Shown here piece after piece: positions 24,817-33,746 of a stretch of DNA of 64,000 bases. Position 1 is the stretch's first letter; each line of letters begins with the position of its first letter. The DNA is taken from the NCBI GenBank assembly GCA_034927285.1, contig JAYFQF010000024.1, forward strand, positions 1 to 64,000, read 5' to 3'. Source of the stretch: JAYFQF01 sp034927285 (lineage in GTDB: Bacteria > Bacillota > Peptococcia > DRI-13 > UBA5745). A program made the translations under genes and the position numbers. Under the pieces are notes generated by a model. The model did not search any database. It saw nothing but the letters and a program-made list of their open reading frames with translations, and was not told the origin of the DNA.

Positions 24817-27753
24817 TTATCTCCCCTTTTTTTGATATGGCGTATCCGCCAGCGGCAGCCTGTTCCGGAAGATTCCGTCCCGGTTATAGTAAGCCAGCTG
24901 TACCGCCGGCGCTGTGGGAATAGAACAGATCTCCCCCACGCCCTTGGCACCGAAGGCCGTTTCCTCCCAGCTCTTCCCCAGGGTGATGGCCTTCACTTCC
25001 GGAGCATCGGTGGCACGGAAAAGCCCCAGAGTACCAAATTTGGCGTTTGGCCGGCAGTTTTCCAGCGGATAATCCTCCGTAAGGGCATAGCCCAGGCTCA
25101 TCACCACGCCGCCTTCAATCTGGCCTTCCAGGCTTTTCGGATTTACCACCCGGCCCACGTCATGGGCCGCCACCACTCGTTTCACCCGGCCTTCAGGCGT
25201 TAATTCCGCCAAATGAGTGGCGTAGCCATAGGTCACGTGACTAACCGGATTAGGCTTGTCGCAGCCTAACGGGTCGGAGTCAAAGGAAAACTCGCCGCTG
25301 AATTCGCATCCCTCCAGCCTGGCCAGGGCCGCTTCCACATCGGCAGCGGCGGCAGCGGAAATAGCTTCTGCTTCCGCTTCGGCGGTGGAGGCAGCGGCAG
25401 CGGAAATAGCTTCTGCTTCCGCTTGGCCGGCCTGCCCCCTTTCGGCGGCGCGGCTCTCGGCAGTTCCGCCGCCTAATTCCCGGATCAGGGCGGCTCTTAA
25501 TTTTTCCGCCGCCCGCTTCACCGCTTCACCGGTAAACACCGTTTGCCGGGAAGCGGTGGTATTGCCGGCATTGGGGGCCAGGGCGGTGTCCGGCGTCTCA
25601 TAGCGCAGCCAGGCCGGGCCAAGGCCGGTAGCCTGGCTGACCATCTGAAGCTGCACGGTGCCCATACCCTGGCCGATGCAGGCGGCGCTGCTGTAAAGCA
25701 GAACTTTGCCGCCCTTTACCAAAAGCCGGGCCCGGCCCACATCCGGTACGCCCACCCCCAGGCCGCTGTTTTTCATGGCGCAGGCGATCCCCGCCCCGGG
25801 ATTGGCGTCATAATAAGGCTTAATCGCCTCTAAAGTCTCCACTAAAGCGGTGGATTCGTCGGCCACCTGACCGTTGGGCAGCACCTGGCCGGGAAGGACA
25901 GCGTTACGGCGGCGGATTTCCCAGGGACTGATCCCCACCAGTTCCGCCAGCTGATTTAAATTACACTCCATGGCAAAGCAGCTCTGGGGTACGCCAAAGC
26001 CCCGGAAGGCTCCGGCCGGCGGATTATTCGTGTATACCGCCAGGCCCAGAATATCAATATCCTGATAATTATACGGTCCCGCCGCATGGGTGCAAGCCCT
26101 TTGCAGCACCGGCCCCCCTAAAGAAGCGTAAGCCCCGGTATCCGCGATGAGCACCGCCTTCATGGCCAGAAGCCGGCCCTCTTCATCGCAGGCCGTAGTG
26201 AAATCCATTTCCATGGCATGGCGTTTGGGATGGATCAGAATGCTTTCCTGGCGGCTGAGGGAAACCTTCACCGGCTTTTGAACATACCAGGCCAATAGAG
26301 CGGCGTGATGCTGGACACTCATGTCCTCTTTGCCGCCGAAGCCTCCTCCTACCATGGCCGCGGTGACCCGCACTTTATCCTCGGCCAGGCCCAGCATGGC
26401 GGCGCACTCGCGCCGGGTCTGATAGATTCCCTGATCGCCGCTGTAGATGCGGATACCGCCGGGGTTTTCCGGGTCCGGCAAAGCCACCGCCGTTTCCGGC
26501 TCCAAAAAGGCATGCTCGGTAAAGGGCGTACTATAATGATTGGTCACCACATATTTGGCGCCGCTGATTTTTCCCTGGGCATCTCCCCGCACCAGATGCT
26601 CCCGGCGCAGGATATTGGAATCCCCCATTTCCTCATGCAAAACAGGAGCCCCCTTCGCCAGGGCTTCCCGGGGATTTCGCAGACAGGGCAGCTCCTGATA
26701 TTCGGCTTTGACCAACTCTTTTGCTTTTGCCAGGATTTCCTTTGTCTCTGCGGCAATCAGCGCCACCGGATCCCCCAGGCAATGGGTGATGCTTCCCAAA
26801 GGGATCATCACGTCCCAATCCTGCTTCAGATGGCCGATCTTTTGGGCGCCTGGAATATCCGCCGACGTCAGGACGGCGATTACTCCAGGCAAAGCCCGGG
26901 CCCGGGAAACATCCAGGCCCAGCAGCCTGGCCCGGGGATAAAGCATGCTGCGGACAGCCCCGCCGTACAGCATGCCGGGGAGCCGGATATCGTCGGCGTA
27001 GACAGCCTGCCCCAAGGTCTTGGCCGCGGCGTCCACCCGGTGCAGGTCCCGGCCCAGACCAGCCATGTGGCGGCTGTCCAGAGTAAGGCCACCGGAAAAG
27101 CCGCCGGCAGAATCTCCGGCAACGCCGGCGACAATACTGCCGGGAAGACTGTTCGCAAGATCACCAGCAGGGCCGCCGGCAGGATCTCCGGCTACGCCGG
27201 CGCCGGCCAGAGTGATACGGAAATCTTCACCGCCGTTGCTGTTTTCAGCGGCTTTTTCTTGATCTGGGGGCACCGGCAAGTTTTCCCGCAGGATTTTTGC
27301 CGCCAGCAGGACGGCCTCTCTGATCTTCTTGTAACCGGTACAGCGGCAGAGATTTCCCCGCAGAGCCGCCTTGACCTGCTGAGGGCTGGGGTCCGGCGTC
27401 TCATCCAGCAAAGCCTTGGCGCTGATCACCATGCCGGGGGTGCAAAAACCGCACTGCACCGCCCCCGCTTCCGCAAAGGCGTAGCTGTAAACCTGTTTTT
27501 CCCGGGGGGACAGGCCCTCTATGGTAACGATATGCTTGCCTGCCAGCCTGGCCGTTTCCAAAAGACAGGCCCGCATAGCCCTGCCTTCCACGATCACCAT
27601 ACAGGCCCCGCAAGCGCCTTCGGAACAGCCGTCCTTTGCCCCGGTAAGCCTCAGTTCTTCCCGAAGAAAGGGTAAGAGCTTCCGGTTTTCAGGAGCGCTG
27701 ACATATTGGTCATTTACGTAAAATCCGGTCACGGTATGGCATAATCCGCTCAT
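24817..27753 (-). CDS. Selenium-dependent xanthine dehydrogenase-like molybdenum hydroxylase
   Basis: A 978-residue fusion of a [2Fe-2S] ferredoxin-type domain and a molybdopterin-binding hydroxylase domain, the layout of the Se-dependent xanthine dehydrogenase family linked to selenium metabolism (E. coli XdhD-like). Iron-sulfur ligands are in DGCSEGACGACMV (about residues 41-53), QCGFCTPGM and NLCRCTGYKKI. The Mo domain has AAMVGGGFGGKEDM, PPAGAFRGFGVPQ and the C-terminal catalytic Glu in GAKGVGEICS. It would interconvert purines such as xanthine and urate. Two low-complexity insertions are odd: a Gly/Ala/Asp linker at about residues 178-222 and an exact 15-residue Ala/Glu repeat at about 775-810. 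It follows hyuA by 18 nt, last gene of the ssnA-ygfK-hyuA side of the purine locus. Confidence 0.88.
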   Translation of the reverse strand: MSGLCHTVTGFYVNDQYVSAPENRKLLPFLREELRLTGAKDGCSEGACGACMVIVEGRAMRACLLETARLAGKHIVTIEGLSPREKQVYSYAFAEAGAVQCGFCTPGMVISAKALLDETPDPSPQQVKAALRGNLCRCTGYKKIREAVLLAAKILRENLPVPPDQEKAAENSNGGEDFRITLAGAGVAGDPAGGPAGDLANSLPGSIVAGVAGDSAGGFSGGLTLDSRHMAGLGRDLHRVDAAAKTLGQAVYADDIRLPGMLYGGAVRSMLYPRARLLGLDVSRARALPGVIAVLTSADIPGAQKIGHLKQDWDVMIPLGSITHCLGDPVALIAAETKEILAKAKELVKAEYQELPCLRNPREALAKGAPVLHEEMGDSNILRREHLVRGDAQGKISGAKYVVTNHYSTPFTEHAFLEPETAVALPDPENPGGIRIYSGDQGIYQTRRECAAMLGLAEDKVRVTAAMVGGGFGGKEDMSVQHHAALLAWYVQKPVKVSLSRQESILIHPKRHAMEMDFTTACDEEGRLLAMKAVLIADTGAYASLGGPVLQRACTHAAGPYNYQDIDILGLAVYTNNPPAGAFRGFGVPQSCFAMECNLNQLAELVGISPWEIRRRNAVLPGQVLPNGQVADESTALVETLEAIKPYYDANPGAGIACAMKNSGLGVGVPDVGRARLLVKGGKVLLYSSAACIGQGMGTVQLQMVSQATGLGPAWLRYETPDTALAPNAGNTTASRQTVFTGEAVKRAAEKLRAALIRELGGGTAESRAAERGQAGQAEAEAISAAAASTAEAEAEAISAAAAADVEAALARLEGCEFSGEFSFDSDPLGCDKPNPVSHVTYGYATHLAELTPEGRVKRVVAAHDVGRVVNPKSLEGQIEGGVVMSLGYALTEDYPLENCRPNAKFGTLGLFRATDAPEVKAITLGKSWEETAFGAKGVGEICSIPTAPAVQLAYYNRDGIFRNRLPLADTPYQKKGR
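25351..25424. repeat. Exact 45-bp period repeat inside the xdh-like gene
   Basis: A 29-bp sequence at 25351-25379 recurs without a mismatch at 25396-25424, giving a 45-bp (15-codon) period that encodes two Ala/Glu-rich units. Exact identity suggests a recent slippage duplication. Confidence 0.85.
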
Positions 27754-27771
27754 GGTATCACTCCCGTTTGC

Positions 27772-29295
27772 TTACTGGCGGAATCGTAAACCGGGGCCCC
27801 GGAAAAGATATTGTCCGCCATGGGCTATTACCAGCCGTCCCTCAGCCGCCGCCAAGCGTCCCCGCAGATAAACCTGACGTGGGCCGCCGATTACCGCCAG
27901 TCCTTCGTAAGGGGTGTTATCAACGTTATGATTTTGGTTTTCCGCCGTAATTACCTTTCTGATCCTGGTATTCCAGATGACCAGATCCGCGTCGCTGCCC
28001 GGAGCCAGCACTCCTTTGCGGGGATACAGGCCGAAAAGCTTAGCCGGGTTTTCCGCCAAAAGCTTTGCCATCTGCAAGGCGCTGATCCTGCCTTGCATTA
28101 CCCCATAGGTATAGATCAGCTCCGGCCGGTGTTCCACGCCGGGGATACCGTTGGGTATCCGGCTGAAGTCCTCCCGGCCCAGAGCCTTTTGGTTCAGGCT
28201 GAAGCTGCAGTGATCCGTCCCTACCGTATCCACTTCCCCCTCGGCCAGCGCCTGCCACAAAGCCTGCCGGTCCTCTTCTTTCCGAAGCGGGGGCGACATA
28301 ACATACTTGGCCCCTGCAAAGTCCGGCAGACTGTACCGCTCATCGGTAAACAACAAGTACTGAGGGCAGGTTTCCACATAGACCTCCTGGCCTTCCGCCC
28401 TGGCTGCCGCCACCGTCTCCAGAGCCCGCCGGGTGCTGGTATGGACGATATTTACCGGGCATCCGGCCATTTTGGCAATGGTCAGGTAGCGGTACACCGC
28501 TTCCGCTTCCACTTCCGGCGGCCGGGAAAGAGGATGGCCCTCCGGCCCGGTAATGCCGGCGGCCAGAGTCTGACGCACCAGCACATTAACCAAATCCCCA
28601 TTTTCACAATGGCAGCCCAGGATGCCGCCCACCTGTGCGATCTTTTGCAGGATTTCAAAAATCTCAGCATCACTGACCCGCAGGTTATCATAAGCCATAT
28701 ACACTTTAAAAGAGGTCACCCCGGCGTCGGCCATTTCCTGTACCGCCGCTTCCGCAGCACGGTCCCACCGGCTGATGGCCATATGAAATCCATAGTCGCA
28801 ATTGGCCCTGCCGCCGGCCATGGCATGCCAGTTGGCTAAACCCTGTCCAAGAGTTTCGCCCCGGTTTTGGGTGGCAAAATCCAGGATGGTGGTGGTTCCT
28901 CCCAGCAAAGCGGCCTTAGTGCCGGTATCGAAATCGTCGGGGGAGATCACATAGCCGTTGTTCAGTTGAAAATGGGTGTGGGTATCGATAAAACCGGGGA
29001 AGACCAGACAGCCCTCGGCGTCCACGATCTCCAGACCGGCTGCCGTATCAGCGCCGCCGGCTGCGGCAGTACCGCGGGCAAGACCAGAGCCGCCGGCTGT
29101 GGCAGTGCCGTCAGTTTTGGCAGTGCCGCCGGCAAAACCAGCGCCACCGGCTATGGCAGCCCCGGCGGCGGGAAGTCCGGCCAGCCGGTCGGCAGCTTCT
29201 CCTAAAGCAGCGATTTTTTCTCCCTGGATCAAAAGGCTGCCCTTCACCATTCCTCTTGGTGTTACCAGTGTTCCGCCCTTTATCAGTTTGTCCAT
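27772..29295 (-). CDS. hyuA: HyuA-type D-phenylhydantoinase / dihydropyrimidinase
   Basis: A 507-residue cyclic amidohydrolase that hydrolyses hydantoin-like rings, here probably an opened purine intermediate. Metal ligands are in FPGFIDTHTHF, the carboxylated Lys in SFKVYMAYDNL, His in GCHCENGDL and VNIVHTSTRRAL, and Asp in VGTDHCSFS. The fold is complete and the C-terminus reads DADLVIWN. An insertion of about 45 residues rich in Gly/Ala/Thr (residues about 33-80, between IAALGEA and LEIVDAEG) is not found in normal relatives and is built from degenerate AGG(T/A) repeats. It belongs to the conserved ygeW-ygeY-hyuA-ygfK-ssnA set used for anaerobic purine breakdown. Confidence 0.88.
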   Translation of the reverse strand: MDKLIKGGTLVTPRGMVKGSLLIQGEKIAALGEAADRLAGLPAAGAAIAGGAGFAGGTAKTDGTATAGGSGLARGTAAAGGADTAAGLEIVDAEGCLVFPGFIDTHTHFQLNNGYVISPDDFDTGTKAALLGGTTTILDFATQNRGETLGQGLANWHAMAGGRANCDYGFHMAISRWDRAAEAAVQEMADAGVTSFKVYMAYDNLRVSDAEIFEILQKIAQVGGILGCHCENGDLVNVLVRQTLAAGITGPEGHPLSRPPEVEAEAVYRYLTIAKMAGCPVNIVHTSTRRALETVAAARAEGQEVYVETCPQYLLFTDERYSLPDFAGAKYVMSPPLRKEEDRQALWQALAEGEVDTVGTDHCSFSLNQKALGREDFSRIPNGIPGVEHRPELIYTYGVMQGRISALQMAKLLAENPAKLFGLYPRKGVLAPGSDADLVIWNTRIRKVITAENQNHNVDNTPYEGLAVIGGPRQVYLRGRLAAAEGRLVIAHGGQYLFRGPGLRFRQ

Positions 29296-29380
29296 ACCCT
29301 CACCTTCTCATGTGCGGTGAACGCAGCTTCGGCCTTTTTGCCTATAATCCGAAACCCCCGGCACCGCGTCTCCCATTTTT

Positions 29381-29409
29381 ATTATATCATGAATTTTTTG
29401 TTCAACGAA
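29381..29409 (-). promoter_or_regulatory. Promoter of hyuA
   Basis: On the minus strand TTCGTT (29404-29409) and TATAAT (29381-29386) are 17 bp apart, about 85 nt before the hyuA start. The -10 is consensus and the -35 weak. Confidence 0.5.
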
Positions 29410-29483
29410 ACCAGCTCTTTACTTCCCGCCAGTCGCACGTCACGCTCTTTCCTTCTGATCATCGCGCCTCGGCTGAAGAAGGT

Positions 29484-29740
29484 AAGGCTGCTCAGTTATG
29501 TTTACCGGGATTTTCCCGTGTTTTTTCTGCTGATCCCGGTAAATTTTCTCGGCAGTCCTCAAGGAGAGGACACCTCTTTACTTTGCGCTCCCGCAAAAGA
29601 CGAATTTCCGAAATTCCCACTAAAAACTCCGGCCCTATCGCTAAGATTATGACAACACCGGACCTTTGGGAGGATTTTACCGGGATTGGCTTTAAAAACA
29701 AAGCGATTTCCCGGTAAACATAGGTCATCAGCCTTGATGA
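29484..29740. repeat. Diverged inverted copies in the hyuA-ygfK gap
   Basis: TATGTTTACCGGGA at 29497-29510 is exactly complementary to 29710-29723. Weaker similarity extends on both sides (AAGGCTG before, a second ATCCCGGTAAA after), so roughly 90 bp appear twice in opposite orientation. Short frames over both copies do not look like real proteins. The element type is unknown. Confidence 0.5.
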
Positions 29741-29857
29741 GTGAGGAAATAGAGCTTTGCCCTTAATCATAGCAAAACCACCGATTAATTGAACCGCTCT
29801 GTCCGGCATACCGGAAAACTTCTTAGGACTCGCAAGGTGCTTGATCAGTTTTTTATG

Positions 29858-30135
29858 AGCATTCGATATAAGCATTCAATATAAGCATTCATATGAAAAT
29901 TTAATATGAGAAATTCGAGGGATAAAACTATTCGAGGATCAACAGTCTGTTTTTATTTTCCAATCTGTCCAGTTAACTTTTCAATTCGACCACTTAACCT
30001 TCCAGTCTGGCCATTTTATTTCAGCAAATCGAGGATAAAAAAAGAGATTTTTGCTGAAAACATAGCTGTTCATCATCCGCTCATCAGTAGTATCAGTAGT
30101 CCATCAGCAGTATCAGCAGTATCAGCAGTTCATCG
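29858..30135. repeat. Short tandem repeats in the hyuA-ygfK gap
   Basis: AGCATTC occurs at 29858, 29871 and 29884 (13-bp period). Further right, about 30085-30130 is a run of CAGTA/CAGCAGTATCAG units. The gap 29296-30265 is long, AT-richer than its surroundings and without a credible gene. Confidence 0.6.
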
Positions 30136-30265
30136 GCTGTGGCTGGTCCGCCTGCCCCCCTTTTAGCCGGGAACATCCCTTTCGGCTAAGGTTTTCCTCC
30201 CTGTCAGTCCCACGGCACGCCACAAGGGATAAATAATGGTGAAATCCGCGTGGCCCCATTATCCT

Positions 30266-33200
30266 TTATTGAAAAAGATAATCGTAGTCCGATAAAAGCG
30301 CAGCCAGCAGGGGAGAAAAGCCGCCGGGCAGGTTCTTTATCTCCTCATCCGCCGCCCCGATACCCGGCTCTGTCTCCGCCCCGGCGTTCAGCTCTGCTTC
30401 CTGAAGGCGCCACTTGAAGACCCGCCCTCCCAGGCGCACTAGGAAGTCGCCCCGGTCCTTGTCCGTCAATAAAAATCCCTGGTTTTCACTGTTTTCAAAG
30501 TCCTCCTGGCTGCCGAAGAGCGTCAGCTTATCTCTGTAGGGAGCGCTGTCATAGGGACAGAAGGCAGCACAGTTGCCGCATTCGTTACACATGCCGTCAA
30601 TATGGACAATCTGGACAGCCCGGCCTTCCACATCCACCGCTACATTTGCCCGGTTGGGACACACCTGGACGCAGCTTTCGCAGAACGTACCGCAGTCGAG
30701 GCAGCGCTGGCCTTCATTTTCCGCCCCGGCGGCGGTGCGGAGTGTCCCCCTCTTGGCCGCTGCGACAGCAGGTCCTTGGCTATAGCCGGGCCCGGGTTCG
30801 CGACGGTCAAGGCCCAGGGCTGCCAAAATTGCCTTGGCAGCCCTGGCGCTGTCGGCTATAGCTTCCACTACCGTGGCAGGCCCTTTGCGTCCGTCTCCCA
30901 CCACATAGATCCTGCCGCTGAATTTTCTTTCTCCTTCCGGAGTTTTATCAGCTTTTTCCGCCGCTGCCACAGAAGCACAGCATGATCCGGCAAAGGGCTC
31001 GCCAGCCTGTTCGCCAGACAGTGACTCACTTTCGTTGGTCTTACCGTCAACAGGTGTTTTGCCGTTTTCTTTACCGGCTATACACTCCCCGCCGGTATCG
31101 GTAAATACCGCCGCCAGCGAATCCTCAGCCAGGACAGGCCGGCCCTGGTCGTCTGTCTTTAAACCGAAGACTTCATAGAAATGCCCGTCTGTCCTTTCGC
31201 CTACGGCGCTGATCAGGCTGTGGCAGGGCACCCGTAAAATGTCTGCCGTAGGCTCCGGCCGCCGGCGGCCGTCAGTCCCCGGGGCGCCAAGAACCATTTT
31301 GCGGCAGGTCAGGATTCCGTCCTTTAAGGATTCCGGCGTCAACAGTTCCAGAAATTCCACGCCGTCTTCTTCGGCCAGGCGCAGTTCCTCCCCGTCGGCC
31401 GGCATATAGCGGCGGGTGCGCCGGTAAACTAAAGACGCCGTCTCCACCCCCGGCCAGCGCTTAGCCGCCCGGGCGGCGTCCATGGCGGTATTGCCGCCGC
31501 CGGTCACCACCACGTGCCGGCCCAGGCTCAGGGCCGGATCATCGGCCTTGAACCTTTGCAGGAACTCCAAAACATTCAGAGCCTTTCCTTCCTTCAATTC
31601 CAGATGTCCCGGCTGCCAGGCGCCTACGGCCAGGATCACATGGGTAAAGCCTGCCGCCGCCAGCTCAGCCGCCGATTTCACTTGGCAGCCTGTACGGATT
31701 TCTGCGCCCAGGGCCGTCAGCAAAGCCACATCCTTGTCGATGGCGTCGTCGCTGATGCGAAACTCCGGAATGACCTGGCGGACAATGCCCCCCAGCTGCC
31801 GGGCCTTTTCAAAAACAGTCACCGGCACGCCCTGCCGGGCCAGGAAATACGCTGCCGCCATACCGGCAGGCCCGCCGCCCACTACGGCTGCCCGGGCAAG
31901 GGTTCTTACCTCAACACCCTTTTTCACCGGCAGCTCGCCCTGGATCCGGCCGCCGACCTCTTTAACGACCTTCTCCCCGGCTTCTTCAGCGGCTTTTTCC
32001 CGTGTCTCCTCAGCAGCCTTACTCTCGCCCTCTTCGGCAGCCTCTCCCGGGACTCTGCCGCCGGCTCCTTCAGCGGCCTTTTCCCGAGCCTCTTCGGCAG
32101 CCTTTCCCAGGTATCTCTCTTCCGGCACGTCTTCCGCTTTTCCTTCCTGTTCCCGTAACTCCGTCAACAGCTGCTCAAAGGCTTTTTCCGCCGCCAAAAG
32201 CTTGGTATCCCGGATCCTCACCGGTTCCTCGTAAAAATTCCGGGTACATTTCTCCATACAGCGGTGATTGCAGATGGTGCCGGTGATAAAAGGCAGCGGA
32301 TTCTTCTCCGTAATCACCTTCAGAGCTTCCAGATAGCGCCCTTCTCCGGCCAAAGCCACGTAAGAGGGGATATCCTGATGAATGGGGCAGCCTTTCTGAC
32401 AGGGGTTGGTAAAGCAATCGAACAACGGCACCTTTTCCGCCAGCTTGCGGGAGGGCAGGGGTTTAACGCTTTTACGGCTTCCGGGCGCGTCCTTCAGCCC
32501 GGCGGCAATACGGTCCAAAGCCGCCAGGTCCACGCCCTCAAACTCCCGGTAAGGATATTCAGCCAGCCTTTCGGCGATCTGGGTCAGCCGTTGGTAACCG
32601 CCGGGCTTCAGCAAGGTGGTGGCCAGGGTAATGGGCCAGATGCCGGCGGCAAAAAGCGCGCCGATATTAAAATAATCGGCGCCGCCGGAATAGGAGATGC
32701 GCAAAGCCCCCCCAAACTCCCGGGAGAGTTTCCTGGCCAAAGACACCGTCAGAGGATAAAGGGCCCGGCCGGACATATACATTTCCTCTCCCGGCAAAAC
32801 CCCTTCCCGGTTATCTACGGGGCAGGTATTGGTCAGCTTCAGGCCGAAGGAAAGGCCCCTGACCCGCGCCTTATCCAAAAGGCGTTTAACCATCGGCACC
32901 GCATCTTCGTACTGCAGATCCCCCTTGAAATGGTGGTCGTCAAACTCCACGCAGTCAAAGCCCAGCTCATCCAGGGTCTGCCGGACATCATCATAACCCA
33001 GCATAGTAGGGTTGCATTTGACAAACGTATTCAGTCCCTTTTCCTCCAGGAGGTAAGCGGCGATACGCTCGATCTCCTGGGGCGGACAGCCATGGAGGGT
33101 GGACAAAGTGATGGAATTGCATATCCTGGGGGAAATGCCCTCCACATAAGCCTGGTCCACATGGGCAAAGCGGTCCGTATTTTCCAGGGCCCACCGGCGG

Positions 33201-33745
33201 CACTCCTGCCAGACCGGGGTTTGGGAGGCGTCCTTCAGGCCTTCGATAAAATTGTCGATCTTAGGCGATTTGATCCCTTCCAGATCATAACCTACGCTCA
33301 TATTAAAGATGAAGCCGTCTTCCCGGCCCAGCCGAAATTCCCGGCTGATCAGCTTGATGGCATACCAGGCCCGGACATATTCCTCTAAAGCCTGAGACAC
33401 CCGAAGTTCCGTAGACCATTCGCAGTTATAGCATTCGTCCCGGGCGTCGATACAGGGTTTGGCCACCGGCAGGTCCCGGCCGTCCAGGGTCTGCACCGTC
33501 TTTAGTTCGAAGAAACGGCTGCCGGCGTAATAGGCCGCGACGATGTTCTGGGAAAGCTGGGTGTGGGGGCCTGCCGCGGGTCCAAAAGGAGTTTCCAGCT
33601 TTTCCCCGAAAAGGGACAGCAGCTTGCCGTCGGCGACTTTTTGAAAAGGCCTGGCCACGCCGAAAATCGCGCCTTTTTGCCTATGCTCGGTTAAAATCCA
33701 ATTCATCAGGGTTCCAAAAGGAAGGGGCCGCATGACGTCGCTCAT
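30266..33745 (-). CDS. ygfK: YgfK, multidomain iron-sulfur flavoprotein (putative selenate reductase subunit family)
   Basis: 1159 residues. The first 400 or so resemble a dihydroorotate dehydrogenase-like domain (FGPAAGPHTQLSQNIVAAY, CNSITLSTLHGCPP). Next come clustered cysteines (FTNPCQKGCPIHQDIPSY, TGTICNHRCMEKCTRNFYE), a GltD-like FAD/NAD(P)H module (AAVVGGGPAGMAAAYFLA; VVTGGGNTAMDAARAAKR) and a C-terminal ferredoxin region (CLDCGTFCESCVQVCP, CNECGNCAAFCPYDSAPY). YgfK is a fixed member of the selenium-linked purine cluster and is likely to pass electrons in ring reduction. Two low-complexity inserts are present: an Ala/Glu/Lys stretch of about 70 residues before the FAD domain and a Gly/Glu/Lys stretch before the ferredoxin. 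Starts 1 nt after ssnA stops. Confidence 0.9.
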   Translation of the reverse strand: MSDVMRPLPFGTLMNWILTEHRQKGAIFGVARPFQKVADGKLLSLFGEKLETPFGPAAGPHTQLSQNIVAAYYAGSRFFELKTVQTLDGRDLPVAKPCIDARDECYNCEWSTELRVSQALEEYVRAWYAIKLISREFRLGREDGFIFNMSVGYDLEGIKSPKIDNFIEGLKDASQTPVWQECRRWALENTDRFAHVDQAYVEGISPRICNSITLSTLHGCPPQEIERIAAYLLEEKGLNTFVKCNPTMLGYDDVRQTLDELGFDCVEFDDHHFKGDLQYEDAVPMVKRLLDKARVRGLSFGLKLTNTCPVDNREGVLPGEEMYMSGRALYPLTVSLARKLSREFGGALRISYSGGADYFNIGALFAAGIWPITLATTLLKPGGYQRLTQIAERLAEYPYREFEGVDLAALDRIAAGLKDAPGSRKSVKPLPSRKLAEKVPLFDCFTNPCQKGCPIHQDIPSYVALAGEGRYLEALKVITEKNPLPFITGTICNHRCMEKCTRNFYEEPVRIRDTKLLAAEKAFEQLLTELREQEGKAEDVPEERYLGKAAEEAREKAAEGAGGRVPGEAAEEGESKAAEETREKAAEEAGEKVVKEVGGRIQGELPVKKGVEVRTLARAAVVGGGPAGMAAAYFLARQGVPVTVFEKARQLGGIVRQVIPEFRISDDAIDKDVALLTALGAEIRTGCQVKSAAELAAAGFTHVILAVGAWQPGHLELKEGKALNVLEFLQRFKADDPALSLGRHVVVTGGGNTAMDAARAAKRWPGVETASLVYRRTRRYMPADGEELRLAEEDGVEFLELLTPESLKDGILTCRKMVLGAPGTDGRRRPEPTADILRVPCHSLISAVGERTDGHFYEVFGLKTDDQGRPVLAEDSLAAVFTDTGGECIAGKENGKTPVDGKTNESESLSGEQAGEPFAGSCCASVAAAEKADKTPEGERKFSGRIYVVGDGRKGPATVVEAIADSARAAKAILAALGLDRREPGPGYSQGPAVAAAKRGTLRTAAGAENEGQRCLDCGTFCESCVQVCPNRANVAVDVEGRAVQIVHIDGMCNECGNCAAFCPYDSAPYRDKLTLFGSQEDFENSENQGFLLTDKDRGDFLVRLGGRVFKWRLQEAELNAGAETEPGIGAADEEIKNLPGGFSPLLAALLSDYDYLFQ

Positions 33746-33746
33746 C

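Noticed and set aside
26305..27675. 456-codon open frame antisense to the XDH-like gene
   Set aside because: The opposite strand encodes recognisable iron-sulfur and Mo-binding motifs. The antisense product is Gln/His/Gly-rich noise.
29492..29875. 127-codon minus-strand frame in the hyuA-ygfK gap
   Set aside because: No recognisable fold, no ribosome site, and it runs over one of the inverted copies. Treated as non-coding.
29858..30135. CRISPR array in the short repeats
   Set aside because: Units of 13 bp or less without unique 30-40 bp spacers and no cas genes.
32264..33388. 374-codon open frame antisense to ygfK
   Set aside because: Same reason; YgfK motifs on the minus strand are unambiguous.
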